NCBI RefSeq assembly: GCF_013386165.1
Contig: NZ_JACAOS010000022.1
Span: 103,369 to 167,368 of the forward strand
Direction: 5' to 3'
DNA length: 64,000 nucleotides
Source of the DNA: Pseudomonas gingeri
Lineage (GTDB): Bacteria > Pseudomonadota > Gammaproteobacteria > Pseudomonadales > Pseudomonadaceae
Position numbers and translations under genes: made by a program. Below, one piece after another: positions 8,514 to 16,452 of the stretch. The notes beneath the pieces were generated by a model. That model was given only the letters and a program-made list of their open reading frames with translations. It did no database searches and was not told the origin of the DNA. The number at the start of each line of letters is the position of its first letter. Positions within the stretch are counted from its first letter, which is position 1.

Positions 8514-9044
8514 TCAAGGCAGGTGCACCCGTTGGACGGTAAAGGGCACGGTGGCGCTTTGCTGGACGACCTGTTCCCCCGCCAGTACCTGGACGCCGAG
8601 GGTGTGGTCGCCGCGGTCGATATTCACCAGTTGCAGGCGTGGCACATTGCTCGGCTGGCCGTAGGGCGCGCCGTCGAGCACCAGGCGCAGCAGGTGCTCG
8701 CGTTGCAGGCGTGGCTCCAGCTTCACGCCGACGGTAAAGGTCCCGTTGTTGGCGCGCAGGGCTTCCTGGGTCGGGATATCCGTCAGTTCCAGGGTGCTGT
8801 AGGCCGCGCCAGTCTTGGCGGCTGCCGCCGCTGGGGCGGGTGTCGCTGGCGTGGGCAGCGGCAACGTGTACGACGGCTGCTGGCCCACGCTGTTGAGCGG
8901 CGGCAGTTCGACGGTTTGTGCGGCGGTGCCGTCGGGTGGCTGGTTGCTATAGGCCGTGTTACCGCTGGCATCGGTGTACTTGTAGATCTGTGCGGCGGCC
9001 GGCAAGGCGATGGCCATCAGCAGCAAAAGAAGGTTTCGACCCAT
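8514..9044 (-). CDS. DUF4124 domain exported protein (paralogue 2)
   Basis: A 176-residue paralogue of the next gene: signal peptide (MGRNLLLLLMAIALPAAAQ), DUF4124 segment IYKYTDASGNTAYSNQPPDG, an Ala/Pro-rich linker and an Ig-like C-terminal domain with LVLDGAPYG and VNIDRGDHTLGVQVL. The shared pattern LDG..NIDRG..H..V across both proteins supports the duplication. The ATG at 9044 was chosen for its signal peptide; the longer frame to 9233 adds only non-hydrophobic sequence. Function unknown, probably a periplasmic or envelope protein. Confidence 0.8.
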   Translation of the reverse strand: MGRNLLLLLMAIALPAAAQIYKYTDASGNTAYSNQPPDGTAAQTVELPPLNSVGQQPSYTLPLPTPATPAPAAAAAKTGAAYSTLELTDIPTQEALRANNGTFTVGVKLEPRLQREHLLRLVLDGAPYGQPSNVPRLQLVNIDRGDHTLGVQVLAGEQVVQQSATVPFTVQRVHLP

Positions 9045-9127
9045 GGGCGCTCCCGAGAGTGGTCTGGGCGGTGACATCCCGCCGAGGTGCTTCAGGGTGT
9101 CAGCATAGAGCACAACCTTCAACGGCT

Positions 9128-9697
9128 TCAGTGTCCGCTGATGCACAACTCGCCCACGGCGCGTATCAGGGCCAGGTCGTGGACCTTGTCGGTGCTCAGG
9201 GCCTGACGCTCCTTGGCCAGCCAGGCCGGGCATTGCGGGTCCTGCCGGGAACTGGCGAAGGCGGCGTAATGTTGCAGCAGGCGGACTTGCAACTGGTCAA
9301 GCGCCGGGCGGATCTGCTTGACCAGGTCGGGACGGGCGATGGTCGGGGCCTTGCCTGCGGCGTGCCACTTGGCCAGCAGGGCGTATTGCACCAATTTGTT
9401 GGCTTCGATCTGGGCGGCGAGGAATTGGCTCACGTCTTCAGGGTTGAGCTGATAGGTGGCGGCTTCCTGAGCGGCGTTGGCGATGACCTGCTGTTCGCGG
9501 GGGCTGTCCTGGATCGGTTTACCGCTGTCCCATTTGGTCAGGGCGACCTGATCGGCGATGTCCAGGCGTTCGCTGATGGCCTGGAGCAAGGGTGCGAGGG
9601 AGGCGGGAGCGGCTGTGGCTTTCGGGGCCGCAGCGAAGGCGCTGGTGCTGAGAAAGAGCAGTAGCAGCGGGCAGGCAAGGCGTTTGGTCAGGCGCAT
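9128..9697 (-). CDS. aroQ: Periplasmic chorismate mutase (AroQ gamma class)
   Basis: Converts chorismate to prephenate, in this subclass outside the cytoplasm. The 189-residue precursor has a signal peptide ending SAFA and an all-helical mature part. The AroQ core reads ISERLDIADQVALTKWDSGKPIQDSPREQQV and later FLAAQIEANKLVQY, containing the Arg, Lys, Asp, Arg/Glu and Gln/Glu positions that bind chorismate in the gamma class. The ATG at 9697 was chosen because it directly precedes the signal peptide, while the open frame upstream runs into a REPIN-like repeat. Why pseudomonads keep an exported chorismate mutase is not established. Confidence 0.88.
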   Translation of the reverse strand: MRLTKRLACPLLLLFLSTSAFAAAPKATAAPASLAPLLQAISERLDIADQVALTKWDSGKPIQDSPREQQVIANAAQEAATYQLNPEDVSQFLAAQIEANKLVQYALLAKWHAAGKAPTIARPDLVKQIRPALDQLQVRLLQHYAAFASSRQDPQCPAWLAKERQALSTDKVHDLALIRAVGELCISGH

Positions 9698-9818
9698 GGA
9701 TCGAGCTTCGTCCAGAGGGTGGGTGCAGGGGGCTTGAGTAAACGTCACAAGCGCCGCCAGTTGCCAGTTTCTTTTCATGAAGAAAATGCGGGTCTGCATC
9801 AGAGTGGAGGGCGAAACC

Positions 9819-9890
9819 TGTGGGAGCGGGCTTGCTGGCGATTGCGAGGCAATGTTCGCCACCGTCATCGTGAGCAAGCTCGCTCCTACA
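9819..9890. repeat. REPIN-like inverted repeat
   Basis: TGTGGGAGCGGGCTTGCTGG faces AGCAAGCTCGCTCCTACA, with a 30-nt unpaired centre. It fills the gap between the chorismate mutase start and the cupin stop. Confidence 0.8.
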
Positions 9891-9898
9891 GGGGCCGG

Positions 9899-10285
9899 TC
9901 AAAGGTTCGATTCCGAGAGCGGCATGCCCTCGGTGCCGGCATAGAACACCAGCAGGTCCACCGGCGTCGCGCCGGTCTTGGCGCGGTGCTGGATATTGAC
10001 CAGGGCCGCTATTGTGTCTCCCTGTTTCAAGAGCCTGTGATGGCCGCTTTCCCGGGTCTCTACCCACACCTCACCCGAGAGGATGTAGGCGGCGCTGGGA
10101 ATCGGATGGATATGCCAGCCCAGTTCGGTGTCGGCCGGAATATTGACCTGCAACAAGGTCAGTTCCGGTGGGCCCTTGGGGTAGCGTTCGTAAGGTGTGC
10201 CGTCCCAGGAACAGGTGCTGCGTAGCAGCACTTGGGCGCTGGGTTGGGGCGGGGTTTGGGCTGCGGGTGTCGAGATCGGGTTCAT
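9899..10285 (-). CDS. Small cupin-domain protein
   Basis: A 128-residue single-domain cupin. Motif 1 is recognisable as GWHIHPIPSAAYILSGEVWVE (two His spaced H-x-H and a conserved Gly turn), and motif 2 as the region LKQGDTIAALVNIQHRAK with a further His. It would bind one metal ion. No signal peptide is obvious; a short Pro/Gln-rich N-terminus precedes the domain. The gene ends within a few bases of a REPIN-like repeat and lies between the chorismate mutase and glnA. Substrate unknown. Confidence 0.8.
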   Translation of the reverse strand: MNPISTPAAQTPPQPSAQVLLRSTCSWDGTPYERYPKGPPELTLLQVNIPADTELGWHIHPIPSAAYILSGEVWVETRESGHHRLLKQGDTIAALVNIQHRAKTGATPVDLLVFYAGTEGMPLSESNL

Positions 10286-10433
10286 GGGCTGGCTTCCAGG
10301 TTAACGTCCTTGTACCGCACGCCATGCGCGGTGCCTGTGGTTCCCGTCGGTATGTCGGGAGTCCTAGTTAACGCCGCGTCGGATTGCCCTGCCAGTCTTG
10401 AAGCGTTTCAAGAAGTCTCGATTTCCGGCCATG

Positions 10434-10460
10434 AAAAAGGCCACCCGAAGGTGGCCTTTT
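10434..10460 (-). terminator. Terminator after glnA
   Basis: AAAAAGGCCACC, loop CGAA, GGTGGCCTTTT: a compact GC stem with a GNRA-like loop, and a T-run on the minus strand. Confidence 0.92.
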
Positions 10461-10489
10461 GTTACGCCGCTTGCGCGAGCGCGACTGGC

Positions 10490-11896
10490 TTAGCAGCTGT
10501 AGTACAGCTCGTATTCCAGTGGGTGTACGAAGGTGCGGACTTTGATTTCTTCTTCGCTTTTCAGCTCGATGTAGGCATCGATGAAGTCGTCGCTGAATAC
10601 GCCGCCTTTGGTCAGGAACGCACGACCTTTGTCCAGCTCTTCCAGGGCTTCTTTCAGGCTACCGCAAACCTGTGGGATCTCTTTGGCCTCTTCAGGCGGC
10701 AGGTCATACAGGTTTTTGTCAGCAGCGTCGCCAGGGTGGATCTTGTTCTGGATACCGTCCAGGCCGGCCATCATCAGTGCAGCGAAGGCCAGGTAAGGGT
10801 TGGCAGCCGGATCCGGGAAGCGGGCTTCGATACGACGAGCCTTGGGGCTGTTGACGTAAGGAATACGGATCGAGGCGGAGCGGTTGCGAGCCGAGTAGGC
10901 CAGCATCACTGGCGCTTCGAAACCTGGGACCAGACGCTTGTAGGAGTTGGTCGACGGGTTGGTGAAGCCGTTCAGGGCCTTACCGTGCTTGATGATACCG
11001 CCGATGAAGTACAGGGCGGTGTCGGACAGGCCGGCATAACCTTCGCCAGCGAAGGTGTTCTTGCCATCTTTGGAGATGGACATGTGAACGTGCATACCCG
11101 AGCCGTTGTCGCCGTACAGAGGCTTGGGCATGAAGGTAGCGGTACGGCCGTAGGCATCCGCCACGTTGTGTACGCAGTACTTCAGGGTCTGAACTTCGTC
11201 AGCCTTGTTGACCAGGGTGTTGAACTTCACACCGATTTCGTTCTGGCCGGCAGTCGCCACTTCGTGGTGGTGAACTTCGACGGTCTGACCCATCTCTTCC
11301 AGCGCGTTGCACATGGAGGTACGGATTTCGTGGTCGTGGTCGAACGGTGGAACCGGGAAGTAGCCGCCTTTGATACCTGGGCGGTGGCCTTTGTTGCCGC
11401 CTTCCACGTCCTGGTCGGACATCCACGAACCTTGTTCGGAGAAGATCTTGAACATGGAGCCGGAGATGTCGGACTTGAATTTGACCGAGTCGAAGATGAA
11501 GAACTCAGGCTCTGGACCGAAGAAAGCGGTATCGCCGATACCGGTCGACTTCAGGTATTCCTCGGCGCGACGGGCGATTGCACGTGGGTCGCGGTCGTAG
11601 CCTTGCATGGTCGAAGGCTCGATCACGTCGCAGACCAGGATCAGGGTCGGCTCTTCGGTGAACGGGTCGAGTACGGCAGTGCTGTCGTCCGGCATCAGGA
11701 TCATGTCGGAGGCTTCGATACCTTTCCAGCCGGAGATGGAGGAGCCGTCGAACATTTTGCCGATTTCGAAGAATTCGTCATCCAGTGCATCACGGGCCGG
11801 CATGGTCACGTGGTGCTGAGTACCTTTGGTGTCCGTGAAGCGCAGATCAATCCATTTAACGTCATGATCTTTGATGAGTTGAACCGACTTCGACAT
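10490..11896 (-). CDS. glnA: Glutamine synthetase, type I
   Basis: Forms glutamine from glutamate, ammonia and ATP and is the main ammonia-assimilating enzyme. At 468 residues it is the length of the enterobacterial dodecameric GS-I. Visible signatures are FDGSSISGWKG (metal-binding N-terminal motif), the ATP-site region GSGMHVHMSISKDGKN and the adenylylation loop NLYDLPPEE with the target Tyr near 398, so activity is probably controlled by GlnE. Upstream lie a sigma-54 promoter and two NtrC boxes, so transcription should rise under nitrogen limitation through the neighbouring NtrBC pair. Confidence 0.98.
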   Translation of the reverse strand: MSKSVQLIKDHDVKWIDLRFTDTKGTQHHVTMPARDALDDEFFEIGKMFDGSSISGWKGIEASDMILMPDDSTAVLDPFTEEPTLILVCDVIEPSTMQGYDRDPRAIARRAEEYLKSTGIGDTAFFGPEPEFFIFDSVKFKSDISGSMFKIFSEQGSWMSDQDVEGGNKGHRPGIKGGYFPVPPFDHDHEIRTSMCNALEEMGQTVEVHHHEVATAGQNEIGVKFNTLVNKADEVQTLKYCVHNVADAYGRTATFMPKPLYGDNGSGMHVHMSISKDGKNTFAGEGYAGLSDTALYFIGGIIKHGKALNGFTNPSTNSYKRLVPGFEAPVMLAYSARNRSASIRIPYVNSPKARRIEARFPDPAANPYLAFAALMMAGLDGIQNKIHPGDAADKNLYDLPPEEAKEIPQVCGSLKEALEELDKGRAFLTKGGVFSDDFIDAYIELKSEEEIKVRTFVHPLEYELYYSC

Positions 11897-11995
11897 AGTG
11901 TCCTCCGGGTGGCTTCGGGCTGGGTAGTGGAATTAGCCCTGAAAGAGTGGTGATGCCGGCGCGAATATCGGCCAAGGCAACCTGCCTCACAAGAG

Positions 11996-12011
11996 AGCAA
12001 ATTGCATGCCA
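11996..12011 (-). promoter_or_regulatory. Sigma-54 promoter of glnA
   Basis: Minus strand TGGCATGCAATTTGCT matches TGGCACG-N4-TTGCW at all key -24 (GG) and -12 (GC) positions. The predicted start is near 11985, about 90 nt before the glnA ATG. Confidence 0.85.
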
Positions 12012-12084
12012 GTGCCCCGTGATGGGTTTTTTGCCCCGATTTCAAGCGTTGCAGCGAGCATAGGAGAATTTTCGGGCATTTGTC

Positions 12085-12100
12085 GCACCAATATGGTTCC
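12085..12100. promoter_or_regulatory. NtrC box 1 upstream of glnA
   Basis: GCACCAATATGGTTCC: half-sites GCACCA and TGGTtC are separated as in known NtrC sites, about 75 bp upstream of the sigma-54 promoter. Confidence 0.65.
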
Positions 12101-12115
12101 AGGATAATGCGTAAC

Positions 12116-12132
12116 GAACCATTTTGGTGCGC
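12116..12132. promoter_or_regulatory. NtrC box 2 upstream of glnA
   Basis: GAACCATTTTGGTGCGC: half-sites GaACCA and TGGTGC, three turns of helix from box 1 (centre to centre about 31 bp), fitting cooperative binding of two NtrC dimers. Confidence 0.65.
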
Positions 12133-12156
12133 GTAAAACCATCTGCACAATAACTG

Positions 12157-12185
12157 GTTAAACCTTGAGCAATTTCCGCTATAAT
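12157..12185 (+). promoter_or_regulatory. Probable sigma-70 promoter of thiI
   Basis: A perfect TATAAT -10 hexamer lies at 12180-12185, 43 nt before the thiI ATG. The -35 region (GTTAAA at 12157) is weak. The leader is too short for a TPP riboswitch and shows no such structure. Confidence 0.5.
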
Positions 12186-12227
12186 CCGCGCCCCCCTTTT
12201 TCGGCCGGCCCTTCGCGCGCTGTTTTC

Positions 12228-13682
12228 ATGAAACTTATCGTAAAAGTCTTCCCCGAAATCACCATTAAAAGCCGCCCTGTCCGGATGAAATTCATTCGCC
12301 AGCTGGCCAAGAACATCCGTACCGTGCTCCGCGACCTGGACCCGAACGTGGTGGTGAACGGCGTGTGGGACAACCTCGAGCTGGAAACCGCGCTGAGCGA
12401 GCCCAAGGCCTTGCAGGAGCTGACGGAGCGCCTGTGCTGCATGCCGGGCATCGCGCATTTCCTGCAGGTCGACGAGTACCCGCTGGGCGACTTCGACGCG
12501 ATCACCGCCCTGTGCAAAGAGCACTTCGGCGACGCCCTGCCCGGGAAGATTTTTTCGGTGCGCTGCAAGCGCGCCGGCAAGCACGATTTCACCTCCATGG
12601 ACGTGGAAAAATACGTCGGCAGCCAGTTGCGCCGACAGTGCAATGCCGCCGGGATCTCCCTCAAGGAGCCGGAAATCGAAGTGCGGATGGAAATTCGCGA
12701 CCAACGGTTGTTTGTCATCCACAGCCAGCACAATGGCCTGGGCGGCTACCCCTTGGGTTCCATCGAACAGACGCTGGTGCTGATGTCCGGCGGTTTCGAT
12801 TCCACCGTGGCTGCCTACCAGATGATGCGCCGCGGCCTGATGAGCCATTTCTGCTTCTTCAACCTGGGCGGCCGCGCCCACGAGCTGGGGGTGATGGAAG
12901 TCGCCCACTACCTGTGGAAGAAGTACGGCAGCTCCCAGCGGGTGCTGTTTGTCAGCGTGCCGTTCGAGGAAGTGCTGGGAGAAATTCTCGGTAAAGTCGA
13001 TAACAGTCATATGGGCGTAGTATTGAAGCGTATGATGTTGCGCGCTGCTACCGTCATGGCCGATCGCCTGGACATTGGCGCACTGGTGACCGGTGAGGCG
13101 ATCTCCCAGGTATCCAGCCAGACGCTGCCGAACCTGTCGGTGATCGACTGCGTGACCGAGAAGCTGGTGATTCGCCCGCTGATCGCCAGTCACAAGCAGG
13201 ACATCATCGACCAGGCGACCCAGATCGGCACGGCGGATTTCGCCAAGCACATGCCGGAATATTGCGGGGTCATTTCGGTGAACCCCAAGACCCACGCCAA
13301 GCGCAACCGCGTGGAGTATGAAGAACAACAGTTCGACATGGCGATTCTCGAGCGTGCGCTCGAGCGGGCCAAACTGGTACCCATCGATCGGGTGATCGAC
13401 GAGTTGGGCCAGGATTTGCAGATTGAAGAAGTCAGCGAGGCGCTGGCCGGTCATATCGTCATCGACATCCGTCACCCGGATGCCCAGGACGACGACCCGC
13501 TGGCGATCGCTGGCATCGAGGTACAAGCGATGCCGTTTTATGCTCTGAACGCTCGTTTCAAGGAACTGGACCCTACTCGCCAGTACCTGTTGTATTGCGA
13601 CAAAGGCGTGATGAGTCGCCTGCATGCCCACCATTTGCTCAGTGAGGGGCATGCCAATGTGCGCGTTTATCGACCGAGCTAA
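12228..13682 (+). CDS. thiI: tRNA 4-thiouridine synthetase / thiamine sulfurtransferase ThiI
   Basis: Makes 4-thiouridine at position 8 of tRNA and can deliver sulfur for thiazole synthesis. The 484-residue protein has an N-terminal ferredoxin-like plus THUMP region (about 60-165), an ATP-pyrophosphatase PP-loop SGGFDST (about 183-189) and a C-terminal rhodanese domain whose catalytic cysteine lies in YLLYCDKGVMSR (about Cys457). The partner cysteine in MPEYCGVIS, which forms the reaction disulfide in E. coli ThiI, is conserved. The ATG at 12228 gives the family start MKLIVKVFPEITIKSRPVRMK; the frame open 21 codons further upstream overlaps the -10 element. Confidence 0.97.
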   Translation: MKLIVKVFPEITIKSRPVRMKFIRQLAKNIRTVLRDLDPNVVVNGVWDNLELETALSEPKALQELTERLCCMPGIAHFLQVDEYPLGDFDAITALCKEHFGDALPGKIFSVRCKRAGKHDFTSMDVEKYVGSQLRRQCNAAGISLKEPEIEVRMEIRDQRLFVIHSQHNGLGGYPLGSIEQTLVLMSGGFDSTVAAYQMMRRGLMSHFCFFNLGGRAHELGVMEVAHYLWKKYGSSQRVLFVSVPFEEVLGEILGKVDNSHMGVVLKRMMLRAATVMADRLDIGALVTGEAISQVSSQTLPNLSVIDCVTEKLVIRPLIASHKQDIIDQATQIGTADFAKHMPEYCGVISVNPKTHAKRNRVEYEEQQFDMAILERALERAKLVPIDRVIDELGQDLQIEEVSEALAGHIVIDIRHPDAQDDDPLAIAGIEVQAMPFYALNARFKELDPTRQYLLYCDKGVMSRLHAHHLLSEGHANVRVYRPS

Positions 13683-13821
13683 GTGCCCGGGGCTGTTTGC
13701 CTGTGGCTTGCGTCACCGGCCCCCCGACGCCGCCGTCAAGCTGTAACGGCCTTGCCGGACTCTGCTGTAAATCGCTGCCAAGACTTGTCAGCACACCGAA
13801 TCCTCTGATCGAGATACACAA

Positions 13822-15642
13822 GTGATCGAAAATCTACGTAACATCGCCATCATTGCTCACGTTGACCATGGTAAGACCACCCTGGTAGACAAACTCTTGC
13901 GTCAATCCGGCACCCTGGAGCGCAACGAGCTCAACGACGAGCGCGTGATGGACTCCAACGACCAGGAGAAAGAGCGCGGTATTACCATTCTGGCGAAAAA
14001 CACCGCCATCAACTGGAACGGCTACCACATCAACATCGTGGACACCCCGGGCCACGCCGACTTCGGCGGCGAAGTTGAACGTGTAATGTCGATGGTTGAC
14101 TCCGTTCTGCTGCTGGTTGACGCTCAAGACGGCCCTATGCCGCAAACCCGTTTCGTGACCAAGAAGGCTTTCGAAGCCGGCCTGCGTCCGATCGTCTGCA
14201 TCAACAAGGTTGACCGTCCAGGCGCGCGTCCGGACTGGGTTCTGGACCAGATCTTCGACCTGTTCGACAACCTCGGTGCTACCGAAGAACAGCTGGACTT
14301 CAAAGTCGTCTACGCCTCGGCCCTGAACGGCATTGCCGGTCTGGACCACAACGAAATGGCTGAAGACATGACCCCGCTGTACCAGTCGATCGTCGACAAC
14401 GTACCAGCGCCGGCGGTTGACCGTGACGGTCCGTTCCAGATGCAGATCTCCGCACTGGACTACAACAGCTTCCTGGGTGTTATCGGTGTTGGCCGTATCG
14501 CTCGTGGTCGCGTCAAGCCGAACACTCCGGTTGTCGCCATTGGCGCCGACGGCAAGAAGCGTAACGGTCGTATCCTGAAGCTGATGGGTCACCACGGTCT
14601 GCACCGTGTAGACGTTGAAGAAGCAGCCGCAGGCGACATCGTTTGCATCAGCGGTATGGAGTCGTTGTTCATCTCCGACACCCTGTGCCACCCGGACACC
14701 GTTGAACCGATGAAGCCGTTGACCGTCGACGAGCCAACCGTTTCCATGACCTTCCAGGTAAACGACTCGCCATTCTGCGGTAAAGAAGGCAAGTTCGTGA
14801 CTTCCCGTAACATCAAGGAACGTCTGGACAAAGAGCTGCTGTACAACGTTGCTCTGCGCGTTGAAGAAGGCGACTCGGCTGACAAGTTCAAGGTTTCCGG
14901 TCGCGGTGAGCTGCACCTCTCGGTACTGATCGAAACCATGCGTCGCGAAGGCTTCGAAATGGCTGTAGGCCGTCCGGAAGTGATCATCCGTCTGGTTGAC
15001 GGCGTGAAGCATGAACCGTACGAAAACGTCACCATCGACCTGCCGGAAGAATCCCAGGGCAAGGTGATGGAAGAGATGGGCCTGCGTAAGGGCGACCTGA
15101 CCAACATGGTGCCGGATGGCAAGGGCCGTGTTCGTCTGGAATACAACATCCCTGCTCGTGGTCTGATCGGTTTCCGTAACCAGTTCCTGACCCTGACCAA
15201 CGGTGGCGGCATCCTGACCTCGATCTTCGACCGTTACGACGTGATGAAGTCCGGCGACATGTCCGGCCGTCAGAACGGCGTTCTGGTTTCGGTTGAAACC
15301 GGCAAGGCACTGACCTACTCCCTGGAAACCCTGCAGGCGCGTGGCAAGCTGTTCGTTGAACACGGTCAAGAGATCTACAACGGTCAGATCGTTGGTCTGA
15401 ACAGCCGCGACAACGACCTGGGTGTCAACCCAACCAAAGGCAAGAAGCTCGACAACATGCGTGCTTCGGGCAAAGACGAAACCATCGCCCTGGTTCCACC
15501 TGTTCGCTTCACCCTGGAACAGGCTCTGGAATTCATCCAGGACGACGAGCTGTGCGAAGTCACGCCTAAGTCCATCCGTCTTCGCAAGAAGATCCTGGAC
15601 GAAAGCGAGCGTACCCGCGCTGCCAAGAAAGCCAAGGCTTGA
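13822..15642 (+). CDS. typA: Ribosome-associated translational GTPase TypA/BipA
   Basis: A 606-residue EF-G-like GTPase involved in 50S assembly and stress or low-temperature growth. The G domain has G1 AHVDHGKTTL, G2 in RGITI, G3 DTPGHADFGGEVERV and G4 NKVDRPGARPDWV. Domains II, III and V and the BipA-specific C-terminal domain (about 480-606) follow without interruption. The start is a GTG (MIENLRNIAIIAHVDHGK) with only a weak GAGA upstream as ribosome binding site. A strong terminator follows. The coding sequence shows the strongly biased codon choice expected of a highly expressed gene. Confidence 0.97.
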   Translation: MIENLRNIAIIAHVDHGKTTLVDKLLRQSGTLERNELNDERVMDSNDQEKERGITILAKNTAINWNGYHINIVDTPGHADFGGEVERVMSMVDSVLLLVDAQDGPMPQTRFVTKKAFEAGLRPIVCINKVDRPGARPDWVLDQIFDLFDNLGATEEQLDFKVVYASALNGIAGLDHNEMAEDMTPLYQSIVDNVPAPAVDRDGPFQMQISALDYNSFLGVIGVGRIARGRVKPNTPVVAIGADGKKRNGRILKLMGHHGLHRVDVEEAAAGDIVCISGMESLFISDTLCHPDTVEPMKPLTVDEPTVSMTFQVNDSPFCGKEGKFVTSRNIKERLDKELLYNVALRVEEGDSADKFKVSGRGELHLSVLIETMRREGFEMAVGRPEVIIRLVDGVKHEPYENVTIDLPEESQGKVMEEMGLRKGDLTNMVPDGKGRVRLEYNIPARGLIGFRNQFLTLTNGGGILTSIFDRYDVMKSGDMSGRQNGVLVSVETGKALTYSLETLQARGKLFVEHGQEIYNGQIVGLNSRDNDLGVNPTKGKKLDNMRASGKDETIALVPPVRFTLEQALEFIQDDELCEVTPKSIRLRKKILDESERTRAAKKAKA

Positions 15643-15662
15643 TCGTTTAGCCCCGGCTGAAT

Positions 15663-15701
15663 AAAAAACGCCCCCGACCTTGCGGTCGGGGGCGTTTTTT
15701 T
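15663..15701 (+). terminator. Terminator after typA
   Basis: AAAAAACGCCCCCGACC, loop TTGC, GGTCGGGGGCGTTTTTTT: a 12-bp near-pure GC stem with T-run, also symmetrical enough to work for the convergent gene at 15752. Confidence 0.95.
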
Positions 15702-15751
15702 ATGCCCGGAGCAATAGCTGCAATTGAGGTAGTGAGCAGGTGCCTGTGGGC

Positions 15752-16186
15752 TTAGAACCGTTCCAGCGTCTTCAGCGGTGCCTGGCGTTCCGGGGTCTTG
15801 GGCTTGTAGGCGCAATAGCCGGGGCGTGGCCCGATTTTTGGATGGTTACGGCAGGTGTCCGGGCGTTTTTCGTAGATGGTGCACAACCGCGTCTTGCGAT
15901 CCAGGTACAGGCAATCGTTGTTGCTCATGCGCTGCAAGGTGAAGATCTCGGACTTCTGGTTGTAGCGCTCGACGATCCCTTCCTTCTGCAGGCGCTTGGC
16001 GATGTTCTTCGGCGGGTCGCCACGCTCGAATTCGTCGACGATGCCGATGCGGATCAGGTCCTTGATCTTCACTTCCACCGGCAAGGTGCAGCAACTGGAC
16101 ATGCAGCCTCCGCACATATGGCTGGAGTATTTCTGCCAGGTCTCGAGACGGTCGAGTTCCGCGGCAGCGATCAGGGTCGGTTTCAT
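15752..16186 (-). CDS. YkgJ-family cysteine-cluster protein
   Basis: A 144-residue protein of the putative zinc/iron-chelating family. It carries eight conserved-type cysteines: CGGCMSSCC (Cys25, 28, 32, 33) and later Cys92, Cys102, Cys112 and Cys125 in a pattern typical of a bound metal or Fe-S cluster. Biochemical function is not established for the family. The ATG at 16186 was chosen because the region upstream (to 16300) lacks family similarity. The gene is convergent with typA and divergent from glgP. Confidence 0.8.
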   Translation of the reverse strand: MKPTLIAAAELDRLETWQKYSSHMCGGCMSSCCTLPVEVKIKDLIRIGIVDEFERGDPPKNIAKRLQKEGIVERYNQKSEIFTLQRMSNNDCLYLDRKTRLCTIYEKRPDTCRNHPKIGPRPGYCAYKPKTPERQAPLKTLERF

Positions 16187-16452
16187 CGGGCGTGTTGTCC
16201 AGGGTGTATCAGGGCGCGCGATGATACCGGGGCTGGTGGATTTGTGAACAACCTTTTGACGGTTTTTCATACAAATGCGCGTTTGCAGGGAGATTTCCAA
16301 ATGACTGCATGCTTTTGGGGCAACAGCGGTTCATCGGCTTTTCCAGACCGTTCCCGCAAAAAACGCCGAACCTGCGCTGTCGCCCCCTGTCGAACCGTCT
16401 AGGCTCAGAAAACTCGTCTTTCAAATCGTCCATCTCGCTAGAGGTCGTATCG

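Noticed and set aside
12133..12227. TPP riboswitch before thiI
   Set aside because: The leader from the predicted start is about 35 nt, with no THI-box sequence or pairing.
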